From Mucidula mucida (taxonomy: Eukaryota > Basidiomycota > Agaricomycetes > Agaricales > Physalacriaceae), in contig JADNYV010000024.1 in the NCBI GenBank assembly GCA_015501055.1, positions 248,001 to 312,000 on the forward strand: DNA of 64,000 nt. Reading direction: 5' to 3'. The translations under genes were made by a program, and so were the position numbers. Below the pieces are notes generated by a model. The model was not told where the DNA came from, searched no databases, and worked only from the letters and a program-made list of their open reading frames with translations. Shown here in pieces: positions 1 through 12,140 of the stretch; the stretch's first letter is position 1; every line of letters starts with the position of its first letter.

Positions 1-52
1 CTTAATCATCATGTAGCCGACGTCTACAGCGCGAAGGGAACTCGGTTAATGT

Positions 53-944
53 ATGGCCGCCGTCACCCAAAGCCCCGGCGCGTTCTCTGTACGTTGCTTC
101 CCTCTTTTCACAGTCTGCTTGCTAATCTCCGTTGAATAGGTCGCCAAAACGCAAAAGTAAACGTTCCAAGCGCGAACGCTCACCGTCGACCAGTGACTCG
201 TCTTCGGAAGAAGAAAGACGTAAACGCGAGAAACGAAAGAGGAGAAAGGAAAAGGAAAAGGAACGAGAAAAGGAGGAAAAGAGGGAGCGACGGCGCCATC
301 GCTCACGCTCTCGAGGACGCTATTCCGACGACGAAGATAGTAGACGGCATCGTCACCGGAGCCGTAGTCTGCAACGACCTTCCCGCCGCAGTGAAAGCCG
401 CAAGCACAGCGATGATGAATGGGTCGTCAAATCTCCTGCACGAGCTGCTAGCCCTCCTCGTGCCCTAATGCCGCCTCCTCCACCTCCTCCCCCTCTCCAG
501 GATGAGTTTGACGACGAGGACGAAGACGAAGACGATGGCGTCGGCCCACAACCAGTCTACAAACCTAATACCACAAAAAGGTTGGACGAACGTTCCTATG
601 GCGGCGCTCTGCTCCGCGGCGAAGGCAGCGCTATGGCTGCTTGGCTGCAAGAAGGTGGCACTGACGCCCGCATTCCTCGTCGTGGAGAAATTGGTTTGAC
701 GCCAGATGAAATCGCAAAATACGAGGACGTGGGCTATGTCATGAGCGGCAGCCGTCACCGGCGTATGAATGCTGTCCGGATGCGCAAGGAGAACCAGGTT
801 ATCAGTGCCGAAGAGAAGCGCGGTATTCTCAAGCTCCAGAGGGAAGAAAGGGAGAGACGCGAGGCGATCCTCAGAGAGGAGTTCAGCGAGCTTGTTAATG
901 AACGGCTTAAAGGATCAGATGTTGGTCCTGCACCTCCTACATGA
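53..944 (+). CDS. NKAP-family nuclear protein (DUF926 C-terminus)
   Basis: NKAP/SynMuv-type proteins act in the nucleus in pre-mRNA splicing and transcriptional repression. The reading frame from about 141 to 944 gives roughly 267 residues. The first half is an RS/KE-rich low-complexity region with many SR, RRHR and KEKEK blocks, followed by a poly-proline run and an acidic DEDEDEDD run. The last 100 residues hold the family signature IPRRGEIGLTPDEIAKYED, then GYVMSGSRHRRMNAVRMRKE and EEKRGILKLQ. That C-terminus is complete and ends in TGA at 942-944. No ATG opens this frame. A likely intron ends in TAG at 137-139, so a short first exon starting at ATG 49 or 53 is expected; donors near 89-94 do not give a clean phase, so the start is uncertain. 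The gene is convergent with the ligase gene, with about 120 bases between the two stops. Confidence 0.85.
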
Positions 945-1065
945 ATGTAGCCAGTATGTGTCCTTGAAATGTATCATTTTTACTCTTTTTCCTGGTACAT
1001 TAATATTGATCGAGCCCAGTGTACGACTACAAAAGTTCCAAAATTCGATCACCGTCTCCCGTTTT

Positions 1066-3825
1066 CTAGGAATAACCACCATGAGCCTGGCGCATGTGCT
1101 CGTAGATCCCTCCTTTACTATCCATTCTCGTAGCTTCGAACGTTCTCAAGCATACCCAACACATGTGCGTTTGACACCGAGAGCAGGTCATATGGTTGCA
1201 TCCTTCACTCTTCTGAATGTTCGCCCTGCAGTTGGGACACTCCTTGACGCCATTCACGGCTTTCCACTCCTGGAACTGCTGATTACCTCCCTCAGCGTTG
1301 TCGCGATGCTGCGCGCACGTAAGGCCCTCGTGGAACTGGACGTGGCACGCGGCGCAGATGCGGTTCACACAGGAGGGGCACGTGAGGGCTGTGCCCTCGT
1401 GTGCGGCGCGATAGACGACGCCGCAGTCGGGCGTGGGGCAGTATTTGAACTCGTCGCCGCGCGCGTGGATGTATGCGAGGAAGGCGGTTTGGAAGAGGTG
1501 CTGCTCCTGTTCGGGCCGGAGGAGGTCGCGGATGACGGCGAGGTCTATGCCTGTGTTGCATAATAAATCGTTGCCCTCGTGTATGCACTTTGCCGTGGGA
1601 GAGGATGGGCTTGTTGTTGTGAGCATGTGCGCGAGGCATTCTTTGCAGTAGGTGTGTCCGCATTGGAGCATCACTGGTTTGTTATTTCGCAGTAGCACAC
1701 TGGGCAAGCTTCAAGTTGTTGTTGTGTGTCTTCTCCGGATCCATGCTGGATGTTGGCGGCAGCAAGGCGGCGTTGCACCTCATCGGCGTCCGCCTCTCCG
1801 ACTTTGAGCGTTCTCTGGACGATATCGATAGCCATGCTCGGATCACCAAATTCTGCGATGAGGTTCTCCAGCCCGCCTTTCATCAAGTGGCGCAGCATCG
1901 ATTTGTCCAATTTGATTGTGCTCTTCTCCGTCTTCAACCTCTCCGATTTTTCAAGAAGCAACTCTGTGACTACAGCGACATTGTCGTCTGTACCATACAG
2001 ATGGATGCTGCGATTCCTCGAGTCGCACTTGACGTAGACGCCGTCCAGTTGGCGAAGGTAGGCAAGCCCCTCTGCCGTTGCGAAAAAATCATCCCATACG
2101 ACCCTATTCTCCTTATCCATAACTCTGTGTCCGTCGAGGATCGTTTCCAGTCGTCGCTTCATCACTCCCAGAGCTTTGGCATTGGGACTAAACAGGCGAA
2201 TGCAGACCTCTGGACTCGCGCTGTCCGTCGTCTCGGGTCCATAAACGCGGAGCTTGCACTCCTTCAACTCCCCATCCTTCACCGCGTCAAGCGCGCCTTT
2301 GACGGCTTCAAATAACCGCTGTGGGATGGTGTACTTGACTGCGTGTATGTGCTCCAGCCACATGGGCGAGCGGTTCAAGAAGGACTGCGTGCTCTGGTGG
2401 AGCGTCGCCACAGCGCGCGCCGCGTCGTCCGGTTGCGCGAACTGCGCGAATGCGAGGATCTTGGGGCGCTGCTTGTCCTCGGGCATCGCGTCGAATCTAT
2501 CGAGCGGCCCGATCGCCGTGAGCTGCGCCTCGACGTCGAGTAATGAGGACCTGCGGTCGTAGCCTAGTCTCTTGAGCTGCACAGAGTTGCTTTTGCAGAA
2601 CCGCTTCAAGTGCTCCTCCGACGCGTGCGCGGGGAGGCCTTTGAGCTCGACGGAGAAGGAGCGGGTCTGGTGTATCGAGGGTGTTTGGAATGTGGCGTCC
2701 AAAAGGTACCCGTCGAACGTGGCGCCGTGCAGGCGCTTCGCGTGCGTCTTGGCCGCTGTAATCGTCGGGTAATGCGCCCACCCGATGCGGCGCGGGGCGA
2801 ACCAGCTGATTTTTACTTTTGTGCTCCGGAGGACGGCGTGTCCGGTCTCGACGACTTTCAAGTCCATTTTGGGCTCGTAGGGTGAGGCGCGCAGGCCGCG
2901 GATTGCGGAAGAGGCTTCGGAGGCGGATGCGTAGGTTACGCGCGCGGTCGCGGTGTCGGTGTCGCGTAGCAGGGCGATCTTCTCTAGACGGCCGAAAGGC
3001 TCGAATGCGGCGATGAGGGTACCCTGGTCGTCGTCGTCGGGGATGTTGGATATGATGAGGGTGCGCGATTCGAATGAGGTGGTGATCTCTGTGATTTGGG
3101 CGCCCGGGCCGAAGGAGGCTTTGCAGTGGAGGAACGTGTGTTCAACGGTCGGGGTCGGGGTCGGGGTCGGGGTGGCGGTGGCGGTTACCTAATGATTCTC
3201 CTTCAGCGATGGATATGGATTACTTGGGAAATGTGCTTACGGGTGGAAGACTGTCCTTTGCTGCCTCGATAGTACGTTGGGCGCTGAATTCGGGGCGCGG
3301 AACTGGATTGACATTGTCCCTGGTGTTCTCGGATCTAATTACGATGGGTTTGTACTCTCGGACTGCACGTGGCGTAACTACTGGAGTGTCGACAGCGCCA
3401 CCGCCGCCGTGGCTAGAGGAGCATTTCGAACCGAATCGACATGTGCCGTTGAGATAAAAAGGGCATAGAGGGTTCTGTCCCTCAGGATGGGGGAACGGAC
3501 ATTCCTGCCCTTTGGCGCATTTTCCCTTGCGGAAAAAGGCGCATGGGGCGGCGGCGGCATTGTTAGTCGGTGTAGTATCAGCTGCCTTTTTCTCTGTATC
3601 ACGCCTCCAACTTTGTGTACTACTAGTCTGGGGGTGGAGATAGGTGCATTGGTCCCCTTTTGTGCAGCGTCCTTGAGCGTAAAAGGTGCAGGCTCGTTTG
3701 GGGAAGGGGTTGTTGTTGGAGGAGGAGGAGGAAGAGGAGGGCTGAAGTTGGTGGGAGAGGCGACAGGTGGGACCGTATTGGCAGGTTCCCTTTTGAAAGT
3801 ATGGGCAGGTTGGACGTTGGGGCAT
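1066..3825 (-). CDS. RBR-type E3 ubiquitin ligase with four CCCH zinc fingers and RRM domains
   Basis: Predicted to transfer ubiquitin through a RING-IBR-RING2 module and to bind RNA. Exon 1 (3825-3241) encodes about 195 residues with four C-x7/8-C-x5-C-x3-H fingers, e.g. CPYFQKGTCQYGPTCRLSH and CTFYAQGRCTKGDQCTYLH. A 52-nt intron (3240-3189) follows. Exon 2 opens with a TPTPTPTPT linker made by a GGGGTC hexamer repeat, then an RRM (TLIISNIPDDDDQ, FGRLEKIALLRD), a second RRM-like stretch (SFSVELKGLPAHASEEHLKRF) and a region like that before the RBR of plant DEAH11/12. The RBR has RING1 (CPVC, CGHTYCKEC), IBR (YCPTPDCGVVY, CPSCVNRICAAC) and RING2 (CPNC, EGCNHMTC), where the Cys of GCNHM is the expected catalytic residue. 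The frame shifts by one base at about 1678-1680, inside RING1. Total about 900 residues. Confidence 0.82.
3152..3176. repeat. GGGGTC hexamer repeat, about four copies
   Basis: In the coding region of the RBR ligase. On the minus strand it encodes a Thr-Pro dipeptide linker between the zinc fingers and the first RRM. Confidence 0.8.
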
Positions 3826-4741
3826 TGTGTAAAGAGCGTCTGCACTCTAATGTGAACCTTATCATACTTAGACTCGGTCGGTCGCTCGTTGCCGAAGAAC
3901 AAGTCCGTGGCCTCATGTTATATACCGGCAAGCTGTGAAGGATTGCTTCCTTTCTAGAGAAGGCAGTCAACGGGTCAACAGCTTCAATCAATGAAAGTGG
4001 GGAAGGCGATCGTGAACATACCTTGAACACTTACCGTTGGTTGATCGTCTGCCCTTTTCGGCAACTCGTATCTCAACCAAGCGCCGACGGACTTCTGTGA
4101 TGAAGGAACAGCGTGGTTTTTAATCTTCTTCTGCCGACTTATGTATCCAAAAGCCCGACTTCAAGATGCTCTGTAACTGACGTCTTCTGCCGAATACTCC
4201 ACGACAGTATATTTCTTTCTCCAGTGAACTCTGGTAAATAGTTATGAGTTCAACCTGAACTTGAGTCAAGCGAGTGAAGATGTGAAATTGTGTGCACTGG
4301 TATAGTACATACTCCGACGCCACTAAATTAGTCCCCCAAATTATGGTCGGTTGATGAACGTGTGTTACTGTGCAAGGCGTGTTTCAAGAGTCTTTGCAAG
4401 TTGACCGTGTTTTGATTACTTGTGTAGTGAATGGGCGGCGTTGCACACAAGGTGCCGAGATGTATAGTAGCATACAAAGGAAGAACTCAATAAAGACGCC
4501 TGTGTAGCTTAGGTAGATCTACACAAAGGTAGAGCTGAATGATGGCACCGAGGCATGTATGCACGACTATCGGAAATAGGGTCACATGCGTCTGGTGACA
4601 CGGACTATAAATGGGAGTCATTGATACTCTTGTCGGTGACTGCCAAACGATACACAAGCCGACAGTCTCAGCGCGCATACGGCCTTGCATTCAGTTACAG
4701 GGCTTGATATTCTTCTTCTACCTCACATTTGTTACCTTTTA
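3826..4741. other. Intergenic region between two divergent genes
   Basis: About 0.9 kb between the start of the RBR ligase gene (-) and the start of the BCAS3-like gene (+). It must hold both promoters. The short frames inside have no recognisable protein features and poor codon character. No clear TATA box or repeat was seen. Confidence 0.6.
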
Positions 4742-7700
4742 ATGCCAGCAAGACCTAATCGCAATGGACGCAGAAACAACATTAATCACCAATCTCCCAG
4801 CCAATCTTACGACGAGCCACAGACGGACACCCCGCTGCGCTCGGGCCATACCCGTTCCCCAGTCTTTGCGCGCGAGCCCACCATGCTCCAGTCTTTCTCC
4901 CGCACCGTCCGCAACTACGTTCCTTCCAGCATCCCCATTCCCGCCGCAGCCCCGTCGCCACCGCTCGTGTCTCGCCCATTCGTGACCTCGGCCTCCCAGT
5001 CGTCGAGCTTCTTTGACGACGCTGGAATACCGTCTGGGCTGGCTCAGGCGATGTACAAGAGCACCACCGGCGTAGATCCCATCCTTTGGTCCAGGTGGGA
5101 CGCTTTGCGCGACAGTCGACTTCTCATTCTCGGTTATGACACGGGTCTGCAAGTCTGGGACTGCTCCAACCTCGGCGCCGTTACAGAGGTACTCAACCTT
5201 ACCGACTGCCCGGACGTCGCTATCTACGCAGCTGTGCTCCCGGCACACACGGCCCTTGGCATCCTCACGCGCGACTACAACTTTCTTGTATATTCTCTCA
5301 CATTGCATCACATCGTTCAACGGATCCCGCTCTCCACTCCAGCACATACATTCACCGCAAATAACGAATATATTGTAATAGTGAGTAATCCCTCAATTCC
5401 GCCATGTACGCACCATTCACACCATTCCTGCAGTCATCTACCAATCCGCCTGCGCTGCAGGTCCTTGCTTCATCCACGTTTTCAGTCATTCACACAGTCC
5501 TTTCATCGACACTCGTTCCTTTCACAGACGCCACTTGCGCACCCCGCCCTATCTTTGCACTATCGCGTCGGTTGCTAGCCTATGCTTCAGTTCCGCCGCC
5601 TTTAATCACTACTATCCCAAATGCCGTGTCTAATCCCGCGAAACCCATCTCGTCAACTGCAAAGTCGATGCTCAGCAGCATGAAGACGCTCGGCGGTATG
5701 GCCTTCTCCGCCGCCGTTAATCAACTTGGCGGTGGGGATAATACTCCATCTACCGCACACGGCGGCAGATTCTTCTCTCGCAGCGCCCCAGCCGCCTCTG
5801 GCACGGACGACTCGTACATTGCAACTCCCTCCAACGACGAGCAGTTATCGGAAGCTGGCCATTACATCACCGTTACCGATCTGCGATCAGGCCTGCCGAT
5901 TGCGCGGTTCCTCGCGTCTGCTAAACACGCACCACTATCGTCCTTGTCCTTCTCTCCAGATGGTTGTTCCTTGTTATCTACCACTAAAGATGGTCAGGTG
6001 GCCAGGGTTTATCGCCTGAGGCCTACGCCCATCGGCCCGTCTCCCAGTGATGATACCCCCTTGCATGTCTATGATCTCCGGCGTGGACGCACCTCTGCTA
6101 TCGTGGAAAGCGTTGAATGGTCAACGACAGCCGGTGGGTGGCCATATCCACGCGCAAGAGAACCATCCATGTCTTCGCCGTCAATCCGTACGGTGGACCT
6201 CCGGATCTGGAGAGTCATCTGAATGGACGAGTAATTAATTCGGATAATATGGTCAGTTTCAGCTAGCATTAGCTTCGTTCTCTAATGTTTCCAAAAGCAA
6301 CCATTATCGGTAGAGGTGGCGCCTGTCATACGGCTACGGCCGACTTCGCATCATCCCCACAGTAATGCTAACGGAAATAGTGGATCCGTGCCCCCGCCTC
6401 TGCTTCCATCCGTGTTCAAGTTTCTTGATTCGTATCCGCAAACTCTTCCTCCGTCTTTTTACCTATCGGGACGCCACAGCCGCCTTCAATGCCCATGCCG
6501 TCCTCTTCGCCTTCGTCACCCGGTTCTCCAAGACATCCCCATACGCCCCAGCAGTTGATGAAGAATTTTCAAGATATGGTCGTCTTTGATCCAGTCGACG
6601 GTCTGCTTCAACTTCGCAGGTGGATTTTGTCGGCTGGGTCTGTGCGGGAGTCTAGAGATCTAACGGGTATGACAAGTGTCTCTTTGCCGCTAGGCCTCGG
6701 TTTGGGCGTCCCCAGTAGTTCCTCCCCAAGACACGGAAGTAGGCGGATGTCTAGTAGTGGCATGTCGCCCGATATGGCGGGCATTACCCCGGAAGGAAAG
6801 GCTGATGGCGAATTGGTCGCCATCAAGGAAAGTGTTGTGGCGACTTGGGACCTCAGACGTCGCAGAGACTGGACAGAGTTCAAGAAACGCTTTGATGAAG
6901 ACGGCGATGAGGCTGTGACAGAACTTGAGTATGTCGTTTTCATACAAGCTGATGTCGTCCCTTCTCATTTTTTCAGTAGCTTTCTGTCACAAGCAGAACT
7001 ATCGACGTGTTCGAAATCTTCTAGGATCCTTCCTCGGTCTGTATATCTTTCACACCAGTTCACCTTTCACACATTGGGCGAGGACTATCATGCTTTGATC
7101 AGGCGATACCAATTTGACATCCGGGCGCGAAAGTCGAGGTGCGCAAACAGGTGCAGGTTAGCGCGTATTCGACCTCAGCTACTGGGGGCGAGGCGTTTGT
7201 GGAAGGATCGCCTGTTTCCCGACGCTCATTCGACGAACCGCTGGCCTCTGCGTTGTTGCAGACGGACGGCTTCGCAGATCGGTCGAGGGTTGGAACTGTG
7301 CTCCCAATGCTCCCCAATGGGACTGGGCACAGCTCTGTCCGAATGACGTCCATCCCAATCAGAGGCGTGAGCGAGAGTCTGGGACGGTTAAGGCGGGAGA
7401 TGATGGTGGCGAGTCGGAAGACGAGGCGCAATAGCGGAGCATGGCGCGGGTCGAGTGGAGCGGAGACTGGGGAAATGAGCATGTCGGTGCCGCTGGAGTT
7501 TGATGAGGAAGAAGAGGACTTTAAGTTTGAAGCGCAGAGTGATGAAGATGGGCCGCGGGACGAGGGGAGCGCCTCGCGTGGAGAGGACGATTTGAATCAT
7601 CTCTCGACGTCTACGCCGGCGACCAGTTTGTATCCTATGGATCCTGAAGAGGATCGCGGCGGGGTGCCGCTCCACGACGATGCGTGGAACGACGGGTGGG

Positions 7701-7894
7701 GCGTGGAGGACAAGAAGGCGATAGAGGAGGTGGAGATGTATGATCACATCTCGGCCGTCGGTCTCTTGGACGAGGAGCAGGAGGAGATGGATAGGAAGCT
7801 CATTGAGGAGAAGGTAGCAGCTGCTGCTATTGTTTCCCCGCCCAAGGTGAGACATTCCAAGAGCGAGAAGAAGCGCAAAGGCAAGAAGATTTGA
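4742..7894 (+). CDS. BCAS3-like WD40 protein
   Basis: A fungal relative of BCAS3, a WD40 beta-propeller protein linked to phosphoinositide binding and autophagy in animals. The N-terminus has the family pattern RLLILGYDTGLQVWD and EVLNLTDCPDVAIYA; later come PIARFLASAKHAPLSSLSFS and LHVYDLRRGRTSAIVESVEWS. The C-terminal BCAS3 block shows LSHQF and LGEDYHALIRRYQFD. The tail is acidic and ends in a KKRKGKK run. Introns by splice sites and frame: 5381-5433, 6252-6297, and one opening with GTATGT near 6929. Three one-base frame breaks interrupt conserved sequence: near 6121-6123 (EWS before NDSRWVAISTRKRTIHVFA), at the T5 run 6456-6460, and near 7120-7122 (QFDI before GAKVEVRKQVQVSAYS). Start is ATG 4742 (MPARPNRN); an in-frame ATG at 4685 is also possible. 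Confidence 0.75.
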
Positions 7895-8291
7895 CGGATT
7901 TATTTTTATGAAAGTAGACAGACATACACACAATTTTGTACATTTTGCTTGTATTTTAAGGAACGGATGTAATATTGTAGCATTCGAGTTGGCAGTTCAC
8001 ACGTTCAGAGATGAGGTGTTCACTATATTCTGTTTGGTTAAAGCGATTTTACTGACAGAGTTTCACTCGCGACTATGGTACAATGATATATTCTATGAAC
8101 GTCTACGTTACTGTAAGGATACATGTACAACAAAGTACGCCCAGAACTGAGAAATACACAACTATTAATCAAATATACAATACAGTATTTCATGTCTATA
8201 ACATCACTCGCTACATCCCGTTGTGCGTCAAGTCACTGACACTCGACAAGTACTGGCCCCAATCTTCCAGTCTGCAAAAAACGCGTCAAGT
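7895..8291. other. 3'-3' intergenic region
   Basis: About 400 bases between the convergent stops of the BCAS3-like gene and the Zn2Cys6 gene. AT-richer than its surroundings, as expected of two 3' UTRs. No further feature seen. Confidence 0.6.
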
Positions 8292-11200
8292 TCAAACCGA
8301 ATCAAAAAACAGCGAATAAACGCACTCAAAGCCCGTAGGCCACATTGACATGGCCTCTGTATCCAGCAGGGCAGAAGCGGAGGTAGACGGTGCCGGCACG
8401 TCACCATGCGTTGCGTGGTACGGCTGCGCCGCGCCGTGGATGTCGTAACCATTATGCGTCTGCAAAGGCCCGAAGCCGCCCCCACCACCGTTCCCGCCCG
8501 AGAACATCTCCCAATCGTCGGATTATACTGCACATCGGGAGCCTGATTCCAGCGATACGCGTCCATGGGGTTGAGGCTCGGTGTAGACGGTCCCTGATTC
8601 GTGTATGCCGGCATATGGCTCGTCAGGAATTGTGAGTGAAATTCGTTGTACTGTGCGCCAAACGTGCTCATGGGGAGCGGCTGGCAGAGTTCGGGGCCAG
8701 TGGGGATGGCGAACGTCGGTTGCTGTTGATACGTGGCCGAGACGCGTTTGTTCTTGATAATGGGACGGTGGGACATGTCTGGCGTTTCTATGCCAGACAT
8801 TGCAGGCGAAGAGCCTGCTTCACTCGACTTTGGACTGTCCATGTCAAGTTCGCGCTTGTTCGCCGGTGACCGCGGAAGAGGCAGCTCTCCTGCTGATGCA
8901 AGCTCATAGAGGATATCCCTGGAATGGTTGAGCACAACACATAGACAAAAGGACAAACAAGTAGCGTACCATAAACGACCAGCAAAGTGCAACCTGAGGC
9001 GGTATATCATTAGGCATCGTCAGGTAGAGAATGAACATCACGCACTGGCGTTCCGTGGACTTGAGGGCTTTCATGCACTTGTACACTTCGTCCATCTCTT
9101 TCTGGTAATTGAAGGACATACCAGACCGCTTTGCGCTCCAGATACTGAGGAGCAGCACAATAGCGGCACTAAACACGGGCATCTAAGAAGTAGAAACATC
9201 AGCCGTTAATCATACACAAGTCTCAAACACTGACGGCACATTGTTGCATGGCGCTTGAATGCCCTCGCCGCATACGGCAGTCCAGAATATGACTAGTGAC
9301 ACGCGCAGCATTCGTACATATAGAGAGCGATGGAAACGAGGTTGGATTTGGGTTTCGTGCCGACGGAATGAATGGGCGGTGAATGAGGATTTGTAGGTGA
9401 TAATACCAGCAGTACAAGGCAACTGATTGTGAGAAAAACCTGTCATCCTCTCGATGAGGATCCCAACGAACTATCATAGATGCCTCAGTCATAGGTAGTC
9501 CGTTAGAGAAAGGACGTACTATGATCTGGTATCGAGTCAACCCATTTGTTGAGCGCCGAGTCAAGCTCAGTAACGATGTGCTTCTTCCATTTGTCGCCTA
9601 CGAATCCAAGTGTCGATCGTGATGTACCGATAGAATACTGTGTCAATGAGTAATAGCCTGTTATGTTAGTCAATCTCTTGGCTTACAGTGGTGCGCATGC
9701 AGAATGCCAGTATCTGATTTAAATCCAGATAAGAGTGGAAGAATGCCAAAACCGAGGGTTTGTCAGGCGGTTGTACAAAGGCGTCTTCTGGGTTCTCCGT
9801 GTACCAATACTCGTCGTCGCACGCTATGGGGAATCCCACATCGATGCTACGTGGCACGGGTGAGAAAAAAAGAAAGCCGTAAAGGATTAACGTACTCTTC
9901 ATCGTGGATGGCACACGGGCGGCCAAGAGACAAGCTCATCTCCCGATCCATACAGACGAGACACCTTCATAATGCGCATGTTCAATATCCGAAAACGCGC
10001 GCGTCGTAAAAGATGCTTACCAGAACGCACGTTTCCACAACTCCTCCTCGACCTTGGTCTGCGTCACGCGCTGATAATTCCGCTTTCTATGAGCGCCAAC
10101 ATCTTGCGCCATCCGTATGCCAGTGCCAATCGTCGTCCAGCAAGCATGAGGTGCGGAGCAACCTTGCATGTACATCACGGAAAGCTACCGCGCGAGATGA
10201 GGTCTGTGATTCGGCACAAAACGTGAGAAGACGTACCGCGCTTTTCTGAAGATCGTACACGGACGGCTGCCCAAGTAAAGAAACCTCTAACCGTCTCACT
10301 TGCACGAACCATTTCCATCCAGACGAATAATGTGTCTCGACCTCGTCTGTGTCTGTGAGACTGACCCGAGGGTCATCGGAGAAGCGAGAGCCTACAGCGC
10401 ACACCAGGAGAACGGTAGCTCCGAAAGCTTTGTTGACATGGTGCAAGCCTTCTGCTAACGATTTGACAAACGTAGGGCGATGGAGGAGCGGCAGGAAGAG
10501 ATTTATGTGGGTAAAGTAGAGGTCGATGAGACTTTCCATCAGGTCGCACGGTGGGAAGTCGTACACGACGCCTGCTTCTCCGCTTTCCGCATATTCCGAC
10601 TCCCACTTCAGAGAGAAGAAGCGTGAGAACCCAACAATGTTGAATCAAGTCAGAATGACTCACCGGGAAGATCGTCCAAAACTCTGGTCTTCGGTTCTCA
10701 AGAAACTTGGGATGCAAACTCGGAGTGCCGTCGAGATGTTCGCGGAGGGAAAGCGCGCTTTGCACCAACGCGGCACCGCTGGATTTTCCGAAGAAGCGCA
10801 CTTCCGCATCGCTGACTTGCAGTTCCTTCATGCCCTTTGTAAGACCTTGATGCAGCTCTTCCTCATCGTCATCCGACAAATTCTGCGGCTCCGGGTCTCG
10901 GGATTTAGGTAACGACCGCGCAATCATCGAGTGCAGCTTTTCAGAGTCCTCCGGGTTGACCGAAAGCTTGTAGCCGACGGACTTTATGATGGAAGGGTCA
11001 AGTCCTTCTCTCGGAGATGCTGTAGTGGCGGCGGGCGCGGGTTCAGTGATTTCTAGTTCCCGCGCGAGCTCAGAGTCTGGCATGAACTAGTATCGATCAT
11101 ACTTAAATCGGTGTTTTTAAAGAAAGGCGCAGAAGTACCTTGTGTAGAAGTTTGTCCATCCTTTCGAGGCGCTTTTCCAGAGCCTCCACGTAGCCTTTGG

Positions 11201-11548
11201 GGTGCCGGCGTTTCTGAGCACGCGACGAGATTAACATCAGACAAACAAGAGCGCAGAAAGCGATTCAGACCTTGGCAGCCTCGATATATGTGCAGTTCAA
11301 GTCGTATGCTTGGCAATTAATGCATTTTGTGTCGGGCATCTGGCCTCCTTCGCCTTGCATGAAATGAGATCGCGTCCATCCACTGTAAGGTCGACGTACA
11401 TTTTACTGGGGACGTCGGTAAGCAGCGCGAGAGGTGGACAAAGACATGACTGACTCTTCTTTCGACGACATATATCACATGCGCGCTGCATCTTGCGCTT
11501 CTTCATCGCGGGGGAGTCGTCGCCATCGTGGTGCTCGTCGGAAGACAT
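8292..11548 (-). CDS. Zn2Cys6 transcription factor with fungal-specific TF domain
   Basis: A nuclear DNA-binding regulator. Fourteen exons can be joined in frame. Exon 1 (11548-11455) starts MSSDEHHDGDDSPAMKKRKM and enters the zinc cluster ACDICRRKK; a 6-nt exon (11405-11400) and exon 3 (11353-11271) finish it as IKCEGGQMPDTKCINCQAY, giving the six cysteines. Exon 4 (11213-11139) has the coiled-coil linker RRHPKGYVEALEKRLERMDK. The middle-homology domain runs through exons 5-13 (e.g. 11086-10674, 10605-10237, 10184-10021, 9470-9235, 9182-9046) with CDLMESLIDLYFTHINLFLP, APHACWTTIGTGIRMAQDVG and SLGRPCAIHDED. A Gln/Pro/Gly-rich tail follows from 8918. Near 8508-8514 the frame shifts by one base just before EMFSGGNGGGGG; without that shift the tail would end early. 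Target genes cannot be told from sequence. Confidence 0.88.
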
Positions 11549-12140
11549 GGTATGAGGGAGAGAGGTAAGGATGCCGGAATTACCACTCAAAGCCCGTTTA
11601 TATGTGCAGAAAGAGAAAGAAGGAAGCGCGTCAATTCCTATTTGCAAATTGCAGTGCTCGTTTGTGGTTTCACAGCAGTCACGGCAGCCAAGATCAAAGT
11701 ACCCGCAGAGATCGCAAGATGTGAATCAAGGTAGGAAGCAAGTTATATGTCGAAACCCGCCGAGATTCCGTCACTGCGCCCTGCAGCGCAAAAAACCGCG
11801 TACGCTATCCTTCCTGACAAGTATGACGGTTTTGAGTAAGTGCTGTTTGGTCAAAAGATGCCGCTTCCGGAGCTCCTCCGGCTACTATTGCGGATCACCC
11901 GTGGTACATAACAAGCAGATTTTACGCTCCCGGCCCACGCCACGTCGTACGACTAGTATCAGCACAGTACCACCTGTAACAGCACAATATGAGAGCACTG
12001 TCTCTTGCGCAGTACAATACGCGATTCAGTAATGCTTCGCATTCGCTTTTCCAACGTACATGCCAACTTCCCTTCTCTCGCTTGCGGAACGAATTCGAAT
12101 CAAGTGCGAGCTTGGACAAAAAGTAAAAATACATTCATGA
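11549..12140. other. Intergenic region upstream of the Zn2Cys6 gene
   Basis: About 590 bases holding the promoter of the Zn2Cys6 gene and the 3' end of the Mdm31-type gene, both on the minus strand. A long open frame on the plus strand here has no recognisable features and is not called. Confidence 0.55.

Noticed and set aside
769..1563. Plus-strand open frame of 264 codons
   Set aside because: It overlaps the NKAP end and the RBR ligase on the other strand; the translation has no domain and is a shadow of the ligase coding sequence.
1716..2315. Plus-strand open frame of 199 codons
   Set aside because: Antisense shadow of the RBR ligase exon 2, which has clear RRM-type sequence on the minus strand.
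4739..5347. Minus-strand open frame of 202 codons
   Set aside because: Antisense to the first exon of the BCAS3-like gene, with no features of its own.
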